Below are positions 43,412-51,982 of a DNA stretch of 64,000 nucleotides, one piece after another. Positions within the stretch are counted from its first letter, which is position 1. The number at the start of each line of letters is the position of its first letter. A program made the translations under genes and the position numbers. The notes under the pieces are model-generated. The model was given only the letters and a program-made list of their open reading frames with translations, was not told where the DNA came from and searched no databases. Origin of the DNA: Afipia sp. OHSU_II-C1 (GTDB taxonomy: Bacteria > Pseudomonadota > Alphaproteobacteria > Rhizobiales > Xanthobacteraceae). Location: contig NZ_APJI01000004.1 in assembly GCF_000497575.1 (NCBI RefSeq), positions 344,635 through 408,634 on the forward strand, read 5' to 3'.

Positions 43412-43912
43412 TCAATGGCATTTGAAATAGTCGAACGGCTCCCGGCAGGCCTTGCAGCGCCACAGCGCCTTGCAGGACGTCGAGCCGAATTCGGAAAGTA
43501 CTTCGGTATTCACGGAGCCGCACTGCGGACAGGCGACTTCCTGCTCGCCGAATAGCGCACGGCGGCCACCACCGGCTTGCGGCGGCGCAATGCCATACTC
43601 CTTCAGCTTCCGGCGGCCCTGCTCGCTCATCCAGTCCGTCGTCCAGGCCGGCGAGAGCACGGTGCGCACTTTCGAATTGCGGATGCCTTCGCGCTCCAGC
43701 GCCAGTTCGATTTCGAGCGCGATCATGTTCATTGCCGGACAGCCGGAATAGGTCGGCGTGATGGCAACTTCAACCGTGCCGTCCGTCACCGTGACATCGC
43801 GCAGCACACCAAGATCCGCGATGGTCAAAACCGGAATCTCCGGGTCGACCACCTGCGCTGCGGCATTCCATGCCGTCTGGCGAAGATCATGGCTGGTGCT
43901 TTCGGCTACCAT
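43412..43912 (-). CDS. paaD: Phenylacetyl-CoA epoxidase maturation protein PaaD
   Basis: A 166-residue MIP18/DUF59-type protein. The DUF59 core has DPEIPVLTIADLGVLRDV and TYSGCPAMNMI; the C-terminus is a ribbon with ACPQCGS and WRCKACREPF, four Cys suited to Zn or Fe-S. PaaD is needed to mature the epoxidase, probably by assembling its reductase Fe-S cluster. The start at 43912 overlaps the paaC 3' end by 7 bases. Confidence 0.9.
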   Translation of the reverse strand: MVAESTSHDLRQTAWNAAAQVVDPEIPVLTIADLGVLRDVTVTDGTVEVAITPTYSGCPAMNMIALEIELALEREGIRNSKVRTVLSPAWTTDWMSEQGRRKLKEYGIAPPQAGGGRRALFGEQEVACPQCGSVNTEVLSEFGSTSCKALWRCKACREPFDYFKCH

Positions 43913-44682
43913 GTCGCGTTCGGGAAAGTTCGTTGCATCGATTGCAGTTCGCTGAGCAGATGCCCAAGGTGCTCCGTGTGATTGCCGGAGCGGCCGCCCT
44001 TCTGCATCCAGTCGCTGGCGGGACGCTTGAGCGTCGCAACGCCGAGAACATTGGAAACGGTGTCGGCCCAAGTACCTCGCAGAGTTTCCGGATCGATCGC
44101 AATGCCGGAGGAAATCAGTTCCGCGTCGCTTTGGTCGGCATGAAACAACTCGCCGGTAAAGGCCCAGAGATCATCGATCGCGGTCTGTACACGGCGATGG
44201 CTCTCGTCGGTGCCGTCGCCGAGGCGGATCATCCATTCCGAGGTGTGACGCAAGTGATACGCGCTTTCCTTCTCGGACTTCGCGGCAATCGCGGCCAGCG
44301 TCGCATCTTTCGAGTTCATCATCGCGCGCCAATACGGATCGGCGAAAGCCGAATAGAAGAATTGCCGCGTGATGGTGCGCGCGAAATCACCGTTCGGTTG
44401 CTCCACGAGCAGCAGATTGCGGTACTGGCGCACATCGCGCAGATAGGCGAGCTTGTCCTCGTCGTTACCCGCGTCTTCGACCTTGGCGGCGTAGGTGTAA
44501 AGTTCGCGCGCCTGCCCGATCAGATCGAGGCCCATATTGGCGAGCGCCATATCCTCTTCCATCATCGGCGCGTGACCGCACCATTCCGACACACGATGGC
44601 CGAGGATCAGCGCGTCGTCGGCCCGGCGCAGCGCGTAGAGGACCAATGGACTTTCAGTGACTTTGATCGAAGAAGCGGTCAT
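43906..44682 (-). CDS. paaC: Phenylacetyl-CoA epoxidase structural subunit PaaC
   Basis: A 258-residue ferritin-like subunit that scaffolds PaaA in the epoxidase and lacks the di-iron centre. It carries ALRRADDALILGHRVSEWCGHAP, LDLIGQARELYTYAAKVE, and a conserved KSEKESAYHLRHTSEWMIRLGDGT. It ends overlapping paaD. Upstream, a REP-like palindrome lies in the 116-base gap to paaB, unusual inside this otherwise tight operon. Confidence 0.93.
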   Translation of the reverse strand: MTASSIKVTESPLVLYALRRADDALILGHRVSEWCGHAPMMEEDMALANMGLDLIGQARELYTYAAKVEDAGNDEDKLAYLRDVRQYRNLLLVEQPNGDFARTITRQFFYSAFADPYWRAMMNSKDATLAAIAAKSEKESAYHLRHTSEWMIRLGDGTDESHRRVQTAIDDLWAFTGELFHADQSDAELISSGIAIDPETLRGTWADTVSNVLGVATLKRPASDWMQKGGRSGNHTEHLGHLLSELQSMQRTFPNATW

Positions 44683-44708
44683 GATGTAATGTCCCGGCTA
44701 AATCCGCT

Positions 44709-44779
44709 CGTCATTGCGAGCGAAGCGAAGCAATCCATGTATGAAGCGTCTCAAAGTCGCTTCGCTCCTCGCAATGACG
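44709..44779. repeat. REP-like palindromic repeat inside the paa operon
   Basis: CGTCATTGCGAGCGAAGCGA at one end and TCGCTTCGCTCCTCGCAATGACG at the other fold into one long imperfect hairpin. A diverged second copy lies at 55588-55664. This CATTGCGAGC...GAAGCAATCC family is dispersed in many bacterial genomes. This copy lies between paaB and paaC. Confidence 0.85.
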
Positions 44780-44798
44780 CGTGCGCCAATACGCCGTG

Positions 44799-45086
44799 TT
44801 ACATGTGCCCGACTTCGTCCGGCACGTCGTAGAAGGTCGGATGGCGATAGATCTTCGACATTGCCGGCTCGAACATCATGCCCTTCTCGGACGGATCGGA
44901 CGCGATGATCGCATTCGACGGCACAATCCAGATCGAAAGTCCCTCGCCGCGCCGTGTGTAGATATCGCGCGCCGCCTGGAGCGCCAGCGTCGCATCCGCT
45001 GCATGCAGCGAGCCGACGTGCTTGTGCGCAAGGCCGTTACGGCTGCGGATGAAAACTTCCCAAAGCTGAACATTCTGAGTTGTCAT
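44799..45086 (-). CDS. paaB: Phenylacetyl-CoA epoxidase subunit PaaB
   Basis: A 95-residue subunit that bridges PaaAC units of the multicomponent epoxidase. It has the family features LWEVFIRSRNGLAHKHVGSLHAADA and LSIWIVPSNAI, and near-standard length. It lies 9 bases after paaA, with the palindromic repeat after it. Lacks a cofactor of its own. Confidence 0.93.
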   Translation of the reverse strand: MTTQNVQLWEVFIRSRNGLAHKHVGSLHAADATLALQAARDIYTRRGEGLSIWIVPSNAIIASDPSEKGMMFEPAMSKIYRHPTFYDVPDEVGHM

Positions 45087-45095
45087 GACCGCCTC

Positions 45096-46091
45096 CTAGG
45101 CTGCGACCGCAGTCGCACTGCGCGCCTGCTGTTTCGCGGCATAGGCGGCCGCAGCCTCACGCACCCACGCGCCCTCCTCGTGCGCCTTGCGGCGCGCGGC
45201 CATGCGATCGCGGTTGCACGGGCCGTTGCCTGAAAGCACCTGCCTGAATTCGTCCCAGTCGATTGCGCCGTATTCCCAGTGCTTCGTCTGCTCGTTCCAC
45301 TTGAGGTCGGCATCGGGAATCGTGAGGCCGAGATAATGGGCTTGCGGCACGGTCGCATCGACGAACTTCTGGCGCAGATCGTCGTTCGAGAACCGCTTGA
45401 TCTTCCAGGCCGTCGACTGGTCACTATGCTGGCTTTGACTGTCCGGAGGACCGAACATCATCAGGCATGGCCACCACCAGCGGTCCAGCGCGTTCTGCGC
45501 CATGGCCTTTTGCTCTTCGGTGCCGCGCGACAGCGTGAGCATGATTTCGTAGCCTTGGCGCTGGTGGAACGACTCTTCCTTGCAGACGCGGATCATGGCG
45601 CGCGCATAAGGACCATACGAACAGCGGCAGAGCGGAATCTGGTTCATGATCGCCGCGCCATCGACCAGCCAGCCGATCGCGCCGATATCGGCCCAGGTCG
45701 GTGTCGGATAATTGAAAATCGAGGAGTACTTCGCCTTGCCGCTCAGCATCGCATCGACAAGCTCTTCGCGCGAGGAGCCAAGCGTTTCAGCGGCGGCATA
45801 GAGATAGAGCCCGTGACCGCACTCGTCCTGCACCTTGGCGAGCAGCGCGGCCTTGCGGCGCAAGGTCGGCGCGCGGGTGATCCAGTTGCCCTCGGGCAGC
45901 ATGCCGACAATTTCCGAGTGGGCGTGTTGGGAAATCTGACGCGTCAGCGTCTTGCGATACGCGGCGGGCATCCAGTCGTTCGGCTCGATCCGGTCGTCGG
46001 CATCAATGCGCGCCTGAAATTGCGCTGCACGCTCCGCGTCCTCAACGTGAATGACTTCACCTTCCGATGCATTGAGTGCTTGCGTGTACAT
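45096..46091 (-). CDS. paaA: Phenylacetyl-CoA epoxidase catalytic subunit PaaA
   Basis: A 331-residue di-iron ferritin-fold oxygenase that epoxidises the ring of phenylacetyl-CoA. Iron ligands lie in the four-helix bundle: [16 protein letters not shown] (E-x2-H) and [16 protein letters not shown] (E-x2-H), both complete. Also [17 protein letters not shown] near residue 60. The start at 46091 has GGGAGG about 7 bases upstream. First structural gene of the operon, 57 bases after paaX. Confidence 0.95.
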   Translation of the reverse strand: MYTQALNASEGEVIHVEDAERAAQFQARIDADDRIEPNDWMPAAYRKTLTRQISQHAHSEIVGMLPEGNWITRAPTLRRKAALLAKVQDECGHGLYLYAAAETLGSSREELVDAMLSGKAKYSSIFNYPTPTWADIGAIGWLVDGAAIMNQIPLCRCSYGPYARAMIRVCKEESFHQRQGYEIMLTLSRGTEEQKAMAQNALDRWWWPCLMMFGPPDSQSQHSDQSTAWKIKRFSNDDLRQKFVDATVPQAHYLGLTIPDADLKWNEQTKHWEYGAIDWDEFRQVLSGNGPCNRDRMAARRKAHEEGAWVREAAAAYAAKQQARSATAVAA

Positions 46092-46131
46092 CGCCGTTTC
46101 CTCCCAGGAGACACCAGCCAATATATAACAT

Positions 46132-46156
46132 AAAAATAACTCATCAAGTTATTTTT
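46132..46156 (-). promoter_or_regulatory. A+T-rich inverted repeat between paaX and paaA
   Basis: Perfect 10-base arms AAAAATAACT (46132-46141) and AGTTATTTTT (46147-46156) around CATCA, overlapping the paaX stop. On the minus strand it ends in ATTTTT, so it could terminate paaX; it also lies where a paaA promoter or PaaX operator would be. Two TAACAT direct repeats flank it. Confidence 0.5.
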
Positions 46157-47042
46157 GTAACATATCGCGCTGCACATCCGAAAACCTGCGACGAAGTTCC
46201 GGCCCCGGGGAACGCAGCGGGCCGGTGGCACTTTCGCCATGGGCGTCGAGCCAGGATTCTGAAGCCGGCAGAAAGGCTTGATAAAGCCTCGCACAAAGCT
46301 GGCGCGCCTCGAGAGCCGGCCAGGCTGACGGCAACAGGCCGGCGGGGAGCAGAGGATCGCGGAGGATCACCCGCCGGTAGTGATGGATCAGAAGAATCCG
46401 CGCGAGGATGGCGTCCGCGGGAGAGACCTTGTCGGCACCGCCGATCCAGCCTTCGAGCGGCGCAAACGTTTTCACGAACTCACGATACGATTCCGCGGTC
46501 CGCTCCAGCGACCAGCTCGCGGCCGCCAGTTGCCGTCCCGTCGCGTTGTCAGCCGAAACTTCAAGCCGGATCGCACCTTCGGCAACGGATGGCACGGGGG
46601 CGTCCGAGGGAGCGACCCAGACACCGGGCATCGGACTTCCAAAGCCGGCCTCGGCCAACGCCGATCGCGACGCCTCGCGGTCCGCGCCGTTTCCGATCAG
46701 CAGGAGTTCAAAGCGCCCTGCCCAATTCGACGGATGTGGATTGTAGACGTGCTCCACGGCCGTCTCGAAACGTTCACGCCCGCTCTTTGCAAGCTTGTAG
46801 AAACTCTTCCGGCCAGCCCTGTCCCGATCCAGCCAGCCGTCGGCGGCAAGACGGGACACAGCCGTACGGACCACGCCGCCGTCGGTCCCCAGCATGTCCA
46901 GGAACTGGAGCAGCGTTCCAAGCCACACCGATCCGCCGCGCGGCAGAATGGCATCGCCATAGAACGTGATGATGAGAGAACCGGTGCGCGAAGGCTCGCG
47001 TTTGAACCGGCTGACGATGCGGGAAAGCGAAGGGTGACTCAT
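46149..47042 (-). CDS. paaX: Phenylacetate repressor PaaX
   Basis: A 297-residue PaaX family regulator: N-terminal winged helix (LIITFYGDAILPRGGSVWLG, LDMLGTDGGVVRTAVSRLA, GWLDRDRAGRKSFYKLA), a middle domain and the C-terminal conserved region (ILLIHHYRRVILRDPLLPAGLLPSAWPA in outline). In E. coli PaaX represses paa genes and is relieved by phenylacetyl-CoA. It is encoded directly ahead of paaA on the same strand and could share its message. With PaaR the cluster has two regulators. Confidence 0.92.
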   Translation of the reverse strand: MSHPSLSRIVSRFKREPSRTGSLIITFYGDAILPRGGSVWLGTLLQFLDMLGTDGGVVRTAVSRLAADGWLDRDRAGRKSFYKLAKSGRERFETAVEHVYNPHPSNWAGRFELLLIGNGADREASRSALAEAGFGSPMPGVWVAPSDAPVPSVAEGAIRLEVSADNATGRQLAAASWSLERTAESYREFVKTFAPLEGWIGGADKVSPADAILARILLIHHYRRVILRDPLLPAGLLPSAWPALEARQLCARLYQAFLPASESWLDAHGESATGPLRSPGPELRRRFSDVQRDMLQK

Positions 47043-47240
47043 GGAAACGCAGCATAATGCATTCCATCGGGCGGGCGAGCCCCGGATGGAAGCGGCTTGT
47101 GCCGAGTCATAAAGGAAGATGAATACTCTCGCTGCTGACGACTCTTAATCCAATAAATAAGCCAGCTTATCTAAAACATTAACTACAGGCACAGGCTCAT
47201 ATCCGCATCGCGGAGCGCCTTTACGGCCCATCAGCCGCGT

Positions 47241-47390
47241 TCAGATGTGGAAATGCCAAACCAGCAGAACGACGCCCAGCACAGCGGCGCCGCTCAGCGC
47301 CCAGCTTGCGATATAAGCGGCGTCCTCAAGGCCCGGGGTACCGATATGCTCGGCGGGACTTACGTGGATTTGTTGCCAGTGGTCAGCCAT
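47241..47390 (-). CDS. 49-residue membrane microprotein
   Basis: ATG at 47390, TGA at 47241. The product, beginning MADHWQQIHVSPAEHIG and ending VLLVWHFHI, has a hydrophilic His-containing N-terminus and one C-terminal transmembrane helix (about residues 25-46), with His residues at both ends. GGGAGG-like sequence lies 4-9 bases before the start. No family recognised. It lies upstream of, and apart from, paaX on the same strand, preceded by tRNA-Glu. Confidence 0.55.
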   Translation of the reverse strand: MADHWQQIHVSPAEHIGTPGLEDAAYIASWALSGAAVLGVVLLVWHFHI

Positions 47391-47493
47391 CGCAGCCTCC
47401 CATGAAGCCTCCCTGCAGAGACAATGGCGGGCAGGACCAAACGGTTCCGCGAGATCGCAGATTTCACGTTGCTAGCGATGAGATGGAATTAAG

Positions 47494-47568
47494 TGGCGCT
47501 CCCTAGCGGAATCGAACCGCTCTCTCCACCGTGAAAGGGTGGCGTCCTAACCGATAGACGAAGGGAGC
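47494..47568 (-). tRNA. tRNA-Glu (anticodon UUC)
   Basis: A 75-base cloverleaf on the minus strand: acceptor GCTCCCT pairs with AGGGAGC, then G and encoded CCA. Anticodon stem CCACC/GGTGG encloses CTTTCAC with anticodon TTC; the T arm is GCGGTTCGATTCCGC. Closely follows bacterial tRNA-Glu(UUC). Confidence 0.97.
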
Positions 47569-47779
47569 ATTAGTCGCGCAAAACCAACAGGTTAGCAATG
47601 TTGGGGCGAACGCCGGACCCAACCCCCGAGGAAATTTGGCCGACGCGGGGGAACGTATAATGGCGTTTCGCGGCTGCGGCAAGCCGCGAGATACCCCGCT
47701 TGAGCGCTCTCCGCAACTTCATGCACACTCGGCCGAAAGCCTGCCGGGACTGTCCGGCAAAGCCGCCGGAGCCAGACAC

Positions 47780-48553
47780 ATGACCCGCAAGCTGATCGAC
47801 ATTTCCGTCCCCCTCCAGAACGACGTGCCTGCGGATCCCCCCGGCGGCCATCCGACGATCCAGTACATCGATCACCAGCAGGGGTTGCCGCGCATGCTGT
47901 CCTTCTTCGACGGCCTGAAGAAGGAAGACCTCCCCGACGGTCAGGGCTGGGCGGTCGAACAGGTCAACCTCTCGACGCACAACGGCACTCATCTCGACGC
48001 GCCCTATCACTTCCATCCGACGATGAACCGCGGCGAGCGCTCATGGACCATCGATGAGGTGCCGCTGGAGTGGTGTTTCCAGCCCGGCGTCAAACTCGAC
48101 TTCCGCCACCTCCCCGACGGCTATGTAGCCACCGCCGCCGATGTCGAGAACGAGCTCAAGCGCATCGGGCACACCCTCAAGCCGCTTGAGATCGTCGTGG
48201 TCAACACCAGCGCCGGCGTGAAGTACGGACAGCAGGACTACGTCACTTCCGGATGCGGGATGGGATACGAAGCCACGATGTACCTGCTGGAGCGCGGCGT
48301 GCGCCTCACCGGTATCGACGGCTGGAGCTGGGATGCGCCGTTCGTTTACACCGCAAAGAAATATGCCGAGACGAAGGACGCGAGCCTGATCTGGGAGGGC
48401 CACAAGGCCGGCCGTCACATCGGGTACTGTCACATCGAAAAACTTCACAATCTGGAGCAGTTGCCCTCGACGGGGTTCACCGTGTCCTGCTTCCCGGTGA
48501 AGATCGAACGCGCGTCCGCCGGCTGGACGAGAGCTGTAGCCATTCTGGATTGA
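47780..48553 (+). CDS. Metal-dependent cyclase/hydrolase family protein
   Basis: A 257-residue enzyme of the cyclase family (kynurenine formamidase and isatin hydrolase relatives). The metal-binding motif HNGTHLDAPYHF is complete (around residues 64-75), and the later HKAGRHIGYCHIEKLHNLEQLP holds further conserved His. It is about 40 residues longer than bacterial kynurenine formamidase, so hydrolysis of another amide or lactam is as likely. The start at 47780 is the first with conserved sequence after it (RKLIDISVP). Cytoplasmic; no operon partners. Confidence 0.82.
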   Translation: MTRKLIDISVPLQNDVPADPPGGHPTIQYIDHQQGLPRMLSFFDGLKKEDLPDGQGWAVEQVNLSTHNGTHLDAPYHFHPTMNRGERSWTIDEVPLEWCFQPGVKLDFRHLPDGYVATAADVENELKRIGHTLKPLEIVVVNTSAGVKYGQQDYVTSGCGMGYEATMYLLERGVRLTGIDGWSWDAPFVYTAKKYAETKDASLIWEGHKAGRHIGYCHIEKLHNLEQLPSTGFTVSCFPVKIERASAGWTRAVAILD

Positions 48554-48641
48554 GTGAAACGAAAGGCCCTTAACAACCAGCCCGCCGCAGGACTAGTCTT
48601 GAGCGGGCCGGTGAGACCGGATCAGGAAATGGAGATCATCG

Positions 48642-49214
48642 ATGACGATGCCTGAGGATGTCGCCCGGCTCCAAACGCAGATGAGAGAAGCAGTTAAGGC
48701 AAACTGGAAAGCCTTCCTGATCGAAGGCATCGTGCTGGTGATTTTGGGAATGGCGGCGATTGCGATCCCGCTTCTCGCCAGCATCGCGGTCACGATCTTC
48801 CTGGGCTGGCTGTTCCTGATCAGCGGAGCTGTGGGTCTCTACCTGACGTTCACCACGCGCGACATGCCCGGCTTCTGGTGGTCGTTGCTCTCCGCGGCTC
48901 TTGCGCTAGCTGCCGGCCTCATCCTGATCGTTCAGCCGGTCGCCGGGACGCTGACGCTCACCCTCGTGGTCAGCGCCTATTTCATTGCCGAAGGCATCAC
49001 CACCATCATGTATGCCCTCGCCCACCGCAAGGAATTTTCCGGCCGCTGGGGATGGCTGCTGGTGTCCGGTCTCGTTGATCTTGTGGTGGCCGCACTGATC
49101 ATCGCCGGGCTTCCCGGTTCAGCGGCATGGGCCATCGGGCTATTGGTCGGCATCAATCTCGTCTTCGGCGGCACATCCCTGATCGGGATGGCGCTCGCGG
49201 CGAAAAATATGTGA
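48642..49214 (+). CDS. HdeD family membrane protein
   Basis: A 190-residue protein with six transmembrane helices in three pairs (first KAFLIEGIVLVILGMAAIAIP, last GLLVGINLVFGGTSLIGMAL), the HdeD/DUF308 repeat architecture. In E. coli HdeD supports acid resistance at high cell density. A GGAGAT site precedes ATG 48642. Single gene. General membrane-stress function is inferred from the family only. Confidence 0.85.
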   Translation: MTMPEDVARLQTQMREAVKANWKAFLIEGIVLVILGMAAIAIPLLASIAVTIFLGWLFLISGAVGLYLTFTTRDMPGFWWSLLSAALALAAGLILIVQPVAGTLTLTLVVSAYFIAEGITTIMYALAHRKEFSGRWGWLLVSGLVDLVVAALIIAGLPGSAAWAIGLLVGINLVFGGTSLIGMALAAKNM

Positions 49215-49232
49215 TGCTCAGAGGCTGCGAAT

Positions 49233-49484
49233 TTAGCAGCCTCTGCAAATGCTCTTGATCTTGCGATCGAGCGCCTTGTCCTCAGCGGACTCGGTGTAGT
49301 TCTTTTCCTGATTGGAGGGCACATCGCTCGCACGTGGCTGACGATGTCCGACGGGTGCCGGGGGAACGCCGCCCGAGCTCGTTGTCGCAGAGGGACCGGT
49401 CGTCGTCCCGCTTTTGCTCTGAGCCATTGCGCCTGACGCCGCTAACAGCAACGCCATCATGGCGATCGGGATGGATTTCCTCAT
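49233..49484 (-). CDS. Small secreted protein, 83 aa
   Basis: A precursor with signal peptide MRKSIPIAMMALLLAASGAMA before QSKSG, a Ser/Thr/Gly/Pro-rich low-complexity middle, and a charged C-terminus ending KSICRGC with two Cys. GGAGGTG lies about 6 bases upstream of the start. No family recognised. Periplasmic or secreted. Confidence 0.65.
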   Translation of the reverse strand: MRKSIPIAMMALLLAASGAMAQSKSGTTTGPSATTSSGGVPPAPVGHRQPRASDVPSNQEKNYTESAEDKALDRKIKSICRGC

Positions 49485-49526
49485 ATCACACCTCCACCAG
49501 TAACGATTCCTCAGCGTGAGGGTAGT

Positions 49527-49724
49527 CTACCGGGAATGAGAGGGATTTTCTATCGTTGCGCAGTTACGTCTGCCCTGCGCCGCACAATCCTGTGTCTTGC
49601 GGATATCCGCCATCGATCCGAGCAGCCAGATACCTGCGGTGACCAGCACGACAAAAAAGCCGAGCATCACAGCGTTTTCAACGCCGCGATGGCCATCATT
49701 TTCAGGAGGTTCGGGCTCGGTCAT
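49527..49724 (-). CDS. Small single-span membrane protein, 65 aa
   Basis: Hydrophilic acidic N-terminus (MTEPEPPENDGHRGVENA), one transmembrane helix (VMLGFFVVLVTAGIWLLGSM, residues 19-38), then a short basic part with two Cys (KTQDCAAQGRRNCATIE) likely in the periplasm. It starts next to the epmB stop, so it could be the tail of the epmA-epmB message. No function known. Confidence 0.65.
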   Translation of the reverse strand: MTEPEPPENDGHRGVENAVMLGFFVVLVTAGIWLLGSMADIRKTQDCAAQGRRNCATIENPSHSR

Positions 49725-50795
49725 CTATTCCGGTGGCGGATAAAGGTGCACGTCGCCGCAGTAATCCACGACGCGATACCGCCGGTCGTGCCCGTCTTTA
49801 CCCGTCTGTGACAGATATTGTGGTCCTATCGGCGCCTTGCCATGACCGCCGGGAATATCGAGCACATAATCGGGCTGGCATAAGCCTGACACGCGCCCCC
49901 GCAGCGACAGCATCAGCCTTTGCCCTTCCTCAAGCGTGGTGCGGAGGTGAGCCGTACCCGGGGCAAGATCGCCGTGATGCAGGTAATACGGCTTGATGCG
50001 GCATTCGACGAAGCTGCGCATCAGCGCCTCCAGCGTCGCTGCATTGTCGTTCACACCGCGCAGCAGCACTGATTGGCTAACCATCGGGATGCCGGCGTCG
50101 ATCATTCGCGCACAGGCAGTGCGAGCATCCCCCGTCAGTTCACGCGGATGATTGGCGTGCAGCGCGACCCATGTCGTCGCGCCCATCGCCTTCAGCGCAT
50201 CGACGGTCTCGTCAGTGACCCGGCCGGGATCGGCGACCGGCACGCGGGTGTGAATGCGGATGATCTTGACGTGATCGATGGCGGCAAGATCCGCCATGAT
50301 TTCCTTGAGCCGCCTCGCCGCAAGCATCAGCGGATCGCCGCCGGTCAGAATGACTTCCCATATCTCCGAATGGGCGCGAATGTAATCCAGCGCCTTTGAA
50401 TAAACATCGTCGGAAAGAGCGGTCTCCTTCCCCGGTCCCACCATTTCGCGGCGGAAGCAGAACCGGCAGTACACCGCGCAGACATGTACCAGCTTGAACA
50501 GCACGCGATCAGGATAGCGATGCACGATGCCGCTGACCGGCGAATGCGTATGGTCCCCGATCGGATCGGCGTTCTCGATTGGATGCGTGACCAGTTCATC
50601 GGCGGATGGAACGTATTGGCGCGCGATAGGATCGTTCGGGTCCGACGCATCAATCAGCGCCGCGACATCCGGCGTGACCGCCACGGCGTAACGCGCGGCG
50701 ACTTTGTCCAGTTCGGACAAGTTTTCGGACGGGGCAAGTCCGTGCTCGATCAGGTCCGCGGCGGTTCGCAAGGTTGCAATAGCGCGACGGGTCAT
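49725..50795 (-). CDS. epmB: EF-P beta-lysylation protein EpmB (radical SAM)
   Basis: A 356-residue lysine 2,3-aminomutase-like radical SAM enzyme making (R)-beta-lysine, later attached to EF-P. The 4Fe-4S motif is Cys106-x3-Cys110-x2-Cys113 (HVCAVYCRFCFRRE); the PLP lysine region lies toward the C-terminus. It is shorter than fermentative KamA and overlaps epmA by ATGA, with efp divergent just beyond. That context makes EpmB a safer call than catabolic lysine aminomutase. Confidence 0.92.
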   Translation of the reverse strand: MTRRAIATLRTAADLIEHGLAPSENLSELDKVAARYAVAVTPDVAALIDASDPNDPIARQYVPSADELVTHPIENADPIGDHTHSPVSGIVHRYPDRVLFKLVHVCAVYCRFCFRREMVGPGKETALSDDVYSKALDYIRAHSEIWEVILTGGDPLMLAARRLKEIMADLAAIDHVKIIRIHTRVPVADPGRVTDETVDALKAMGATTWVALHANHPRELTGDARTACARMIDAGIPMVSQSVLLRGVNDNAATLEALMRSFVECRIKPYYLHHGDLAPGTAHLRTTLEEGQRLMLSLRGRVSGLCQPDYVLDIPGGHGKAPIGPQYLSQTGKDGHDRRYRVVDYCGDVHLYPPPE

Positions 50796-51844
50796 GCGTC
50801 ACCTTCCCGCGGTGTCCACACCACCTGATCGATCCGGGTCGCCCCGCTCGCCAACATCACCAGGCGATCGAAGCCCAGCGCCACGCCGCAGGCCTCCGGC
50901 ATCTGCGCCATCGCGGCGAGAAACTCCTCATCGAGCGGATAGCGTTCGCCGTAGCGGCGCTCCTTCTCGTCCATCGACGCGGTGAAGCGCGCGCGCTGCT
51001 CCTGCGCATCGATCAGTTCGCCGAATCCGTTCGCAAGCTCCACACCGCAGGCATAAACTTCAAATCGTTCCGCGACACGCGGATCGGATGCTTTGACCCG
51101 CGCCAGGGCCGATTCCGGCGCAGGGTATTCGTAGAGAATCGTCAAACGGCCCTGCCCCAGATGTGGTTCGACATGCTCGACCAAGACCTTGCTGAAGATG
51201 TCCGACCAGGTGTCGTCATCGGTGACGCGGACACGGCTCGCCGCCGCTGCCGCCAACGCCTCACGATCGGCTCGTCCATCCGGAATCGTTGCAAGCAGAT
51301 CGATAGAAGCAAAACGGGTAAACGCCTCGGCGACGGTGAGCAGATCAGGTTCGGCAAACGGATCGGCCACCTTTCCCCTGAACGAAAACGTGCCGATCCC
51401 GGTGGTCTGAGCGGCATGCGCAATGGCGACCACCGTATCGGCCATCACCGCCTCATAGCCCTCGTTGGCGCGATACCATTCCAACATCGTGAATTCCGGC
51501 AGATGCAGTGGACCGCGCTCGCGATCCCGGAACACCCGGGCGAACTCCACGATCTGCTTCTCTCCCGCCGCCAGCAATTTCTTGCAGGCGAATTCAGGCG
51601 ACGTCCGAAGGAAGTATCTCGACTTCTCGCCAGAGGCCAAGGTCAGATCCGCCGCGGGGGCATGGAGATGGGTCTCGTTCCCGGGCGATTTCTGAAGGAT
51701 TCCGGTTTCGACCTCGACGAATCCCTCGTCCTCGAACCAGTCCCTCAGGGCGCGGGAAATCGCGCTGCGCGCCTGCAAAAACGGCTTGCGGTCCACATGG
51801 CGGCCGGGTGTCCACCAAGGGGAGGATTCCTGGTCTATACTCAT
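50792..51844 (-). CDS. epmA: EF-P lysine ligase EpmA (PoxA/GenX)
   Basis: A 350-residue class II lysyl-tRNA synthetase-like protein without the anticodon-binding domain. It has the class II motifs: FVEVETGILQ (motif 1 region), FARVFRDRERGPLHLPEFTMLEWY (motif 2) and GVALGFDRLVML (motif 3). It attaches beta-lysine to the conserved Lys of EF-P. Co-transcribed with epmB by a 4-base overlap; divergent from efp with 138 bases between. Start at 51844 (MSIDQESSPWW). Confidence 0.92.
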   Translation of the reverse strand: MSIDQESSPWWTPGRHVDRKPFLQARSAISRALRDWFEDEGFVEVETGILQKSPGNETHLHAPAADLTLASGEKSRYFLRTSPEFACKKLLAAGEKQIVEFARVFRDRERGPLHLPEFTMLEWYRANEGYEAVMADTVVAIAHAAQTTGIGTFSFRGKVADPFAEPDLLTVAEAFTRFASIDLLATIPDGRADREALAAAAASRVRVTDDDTWSDIFSKVLVEHVEPHLGQGRLTILYEYPAPESALARVKASDPRVAERFEVYACGVELANGFGELIDAQEQRARFTASMDEKERRYGERYPLDEEFLAAMAQMPEACGVALGFDRLVMLASGATRIDQVVWTPREGDA

Positions 51845-51982
51845 GGGCGAAAAGCCCGATTCCGCAGCAAAATGCTGGCTTTACCGGTCCAAATCGGTAT
51901 GTTGCGGCCCGAAACTGCCTTGCCGGACCCTGAAGCGCCGTTCCGGCGCCGCGACCGGCCCTGAACATTAGGAAACCTATCT

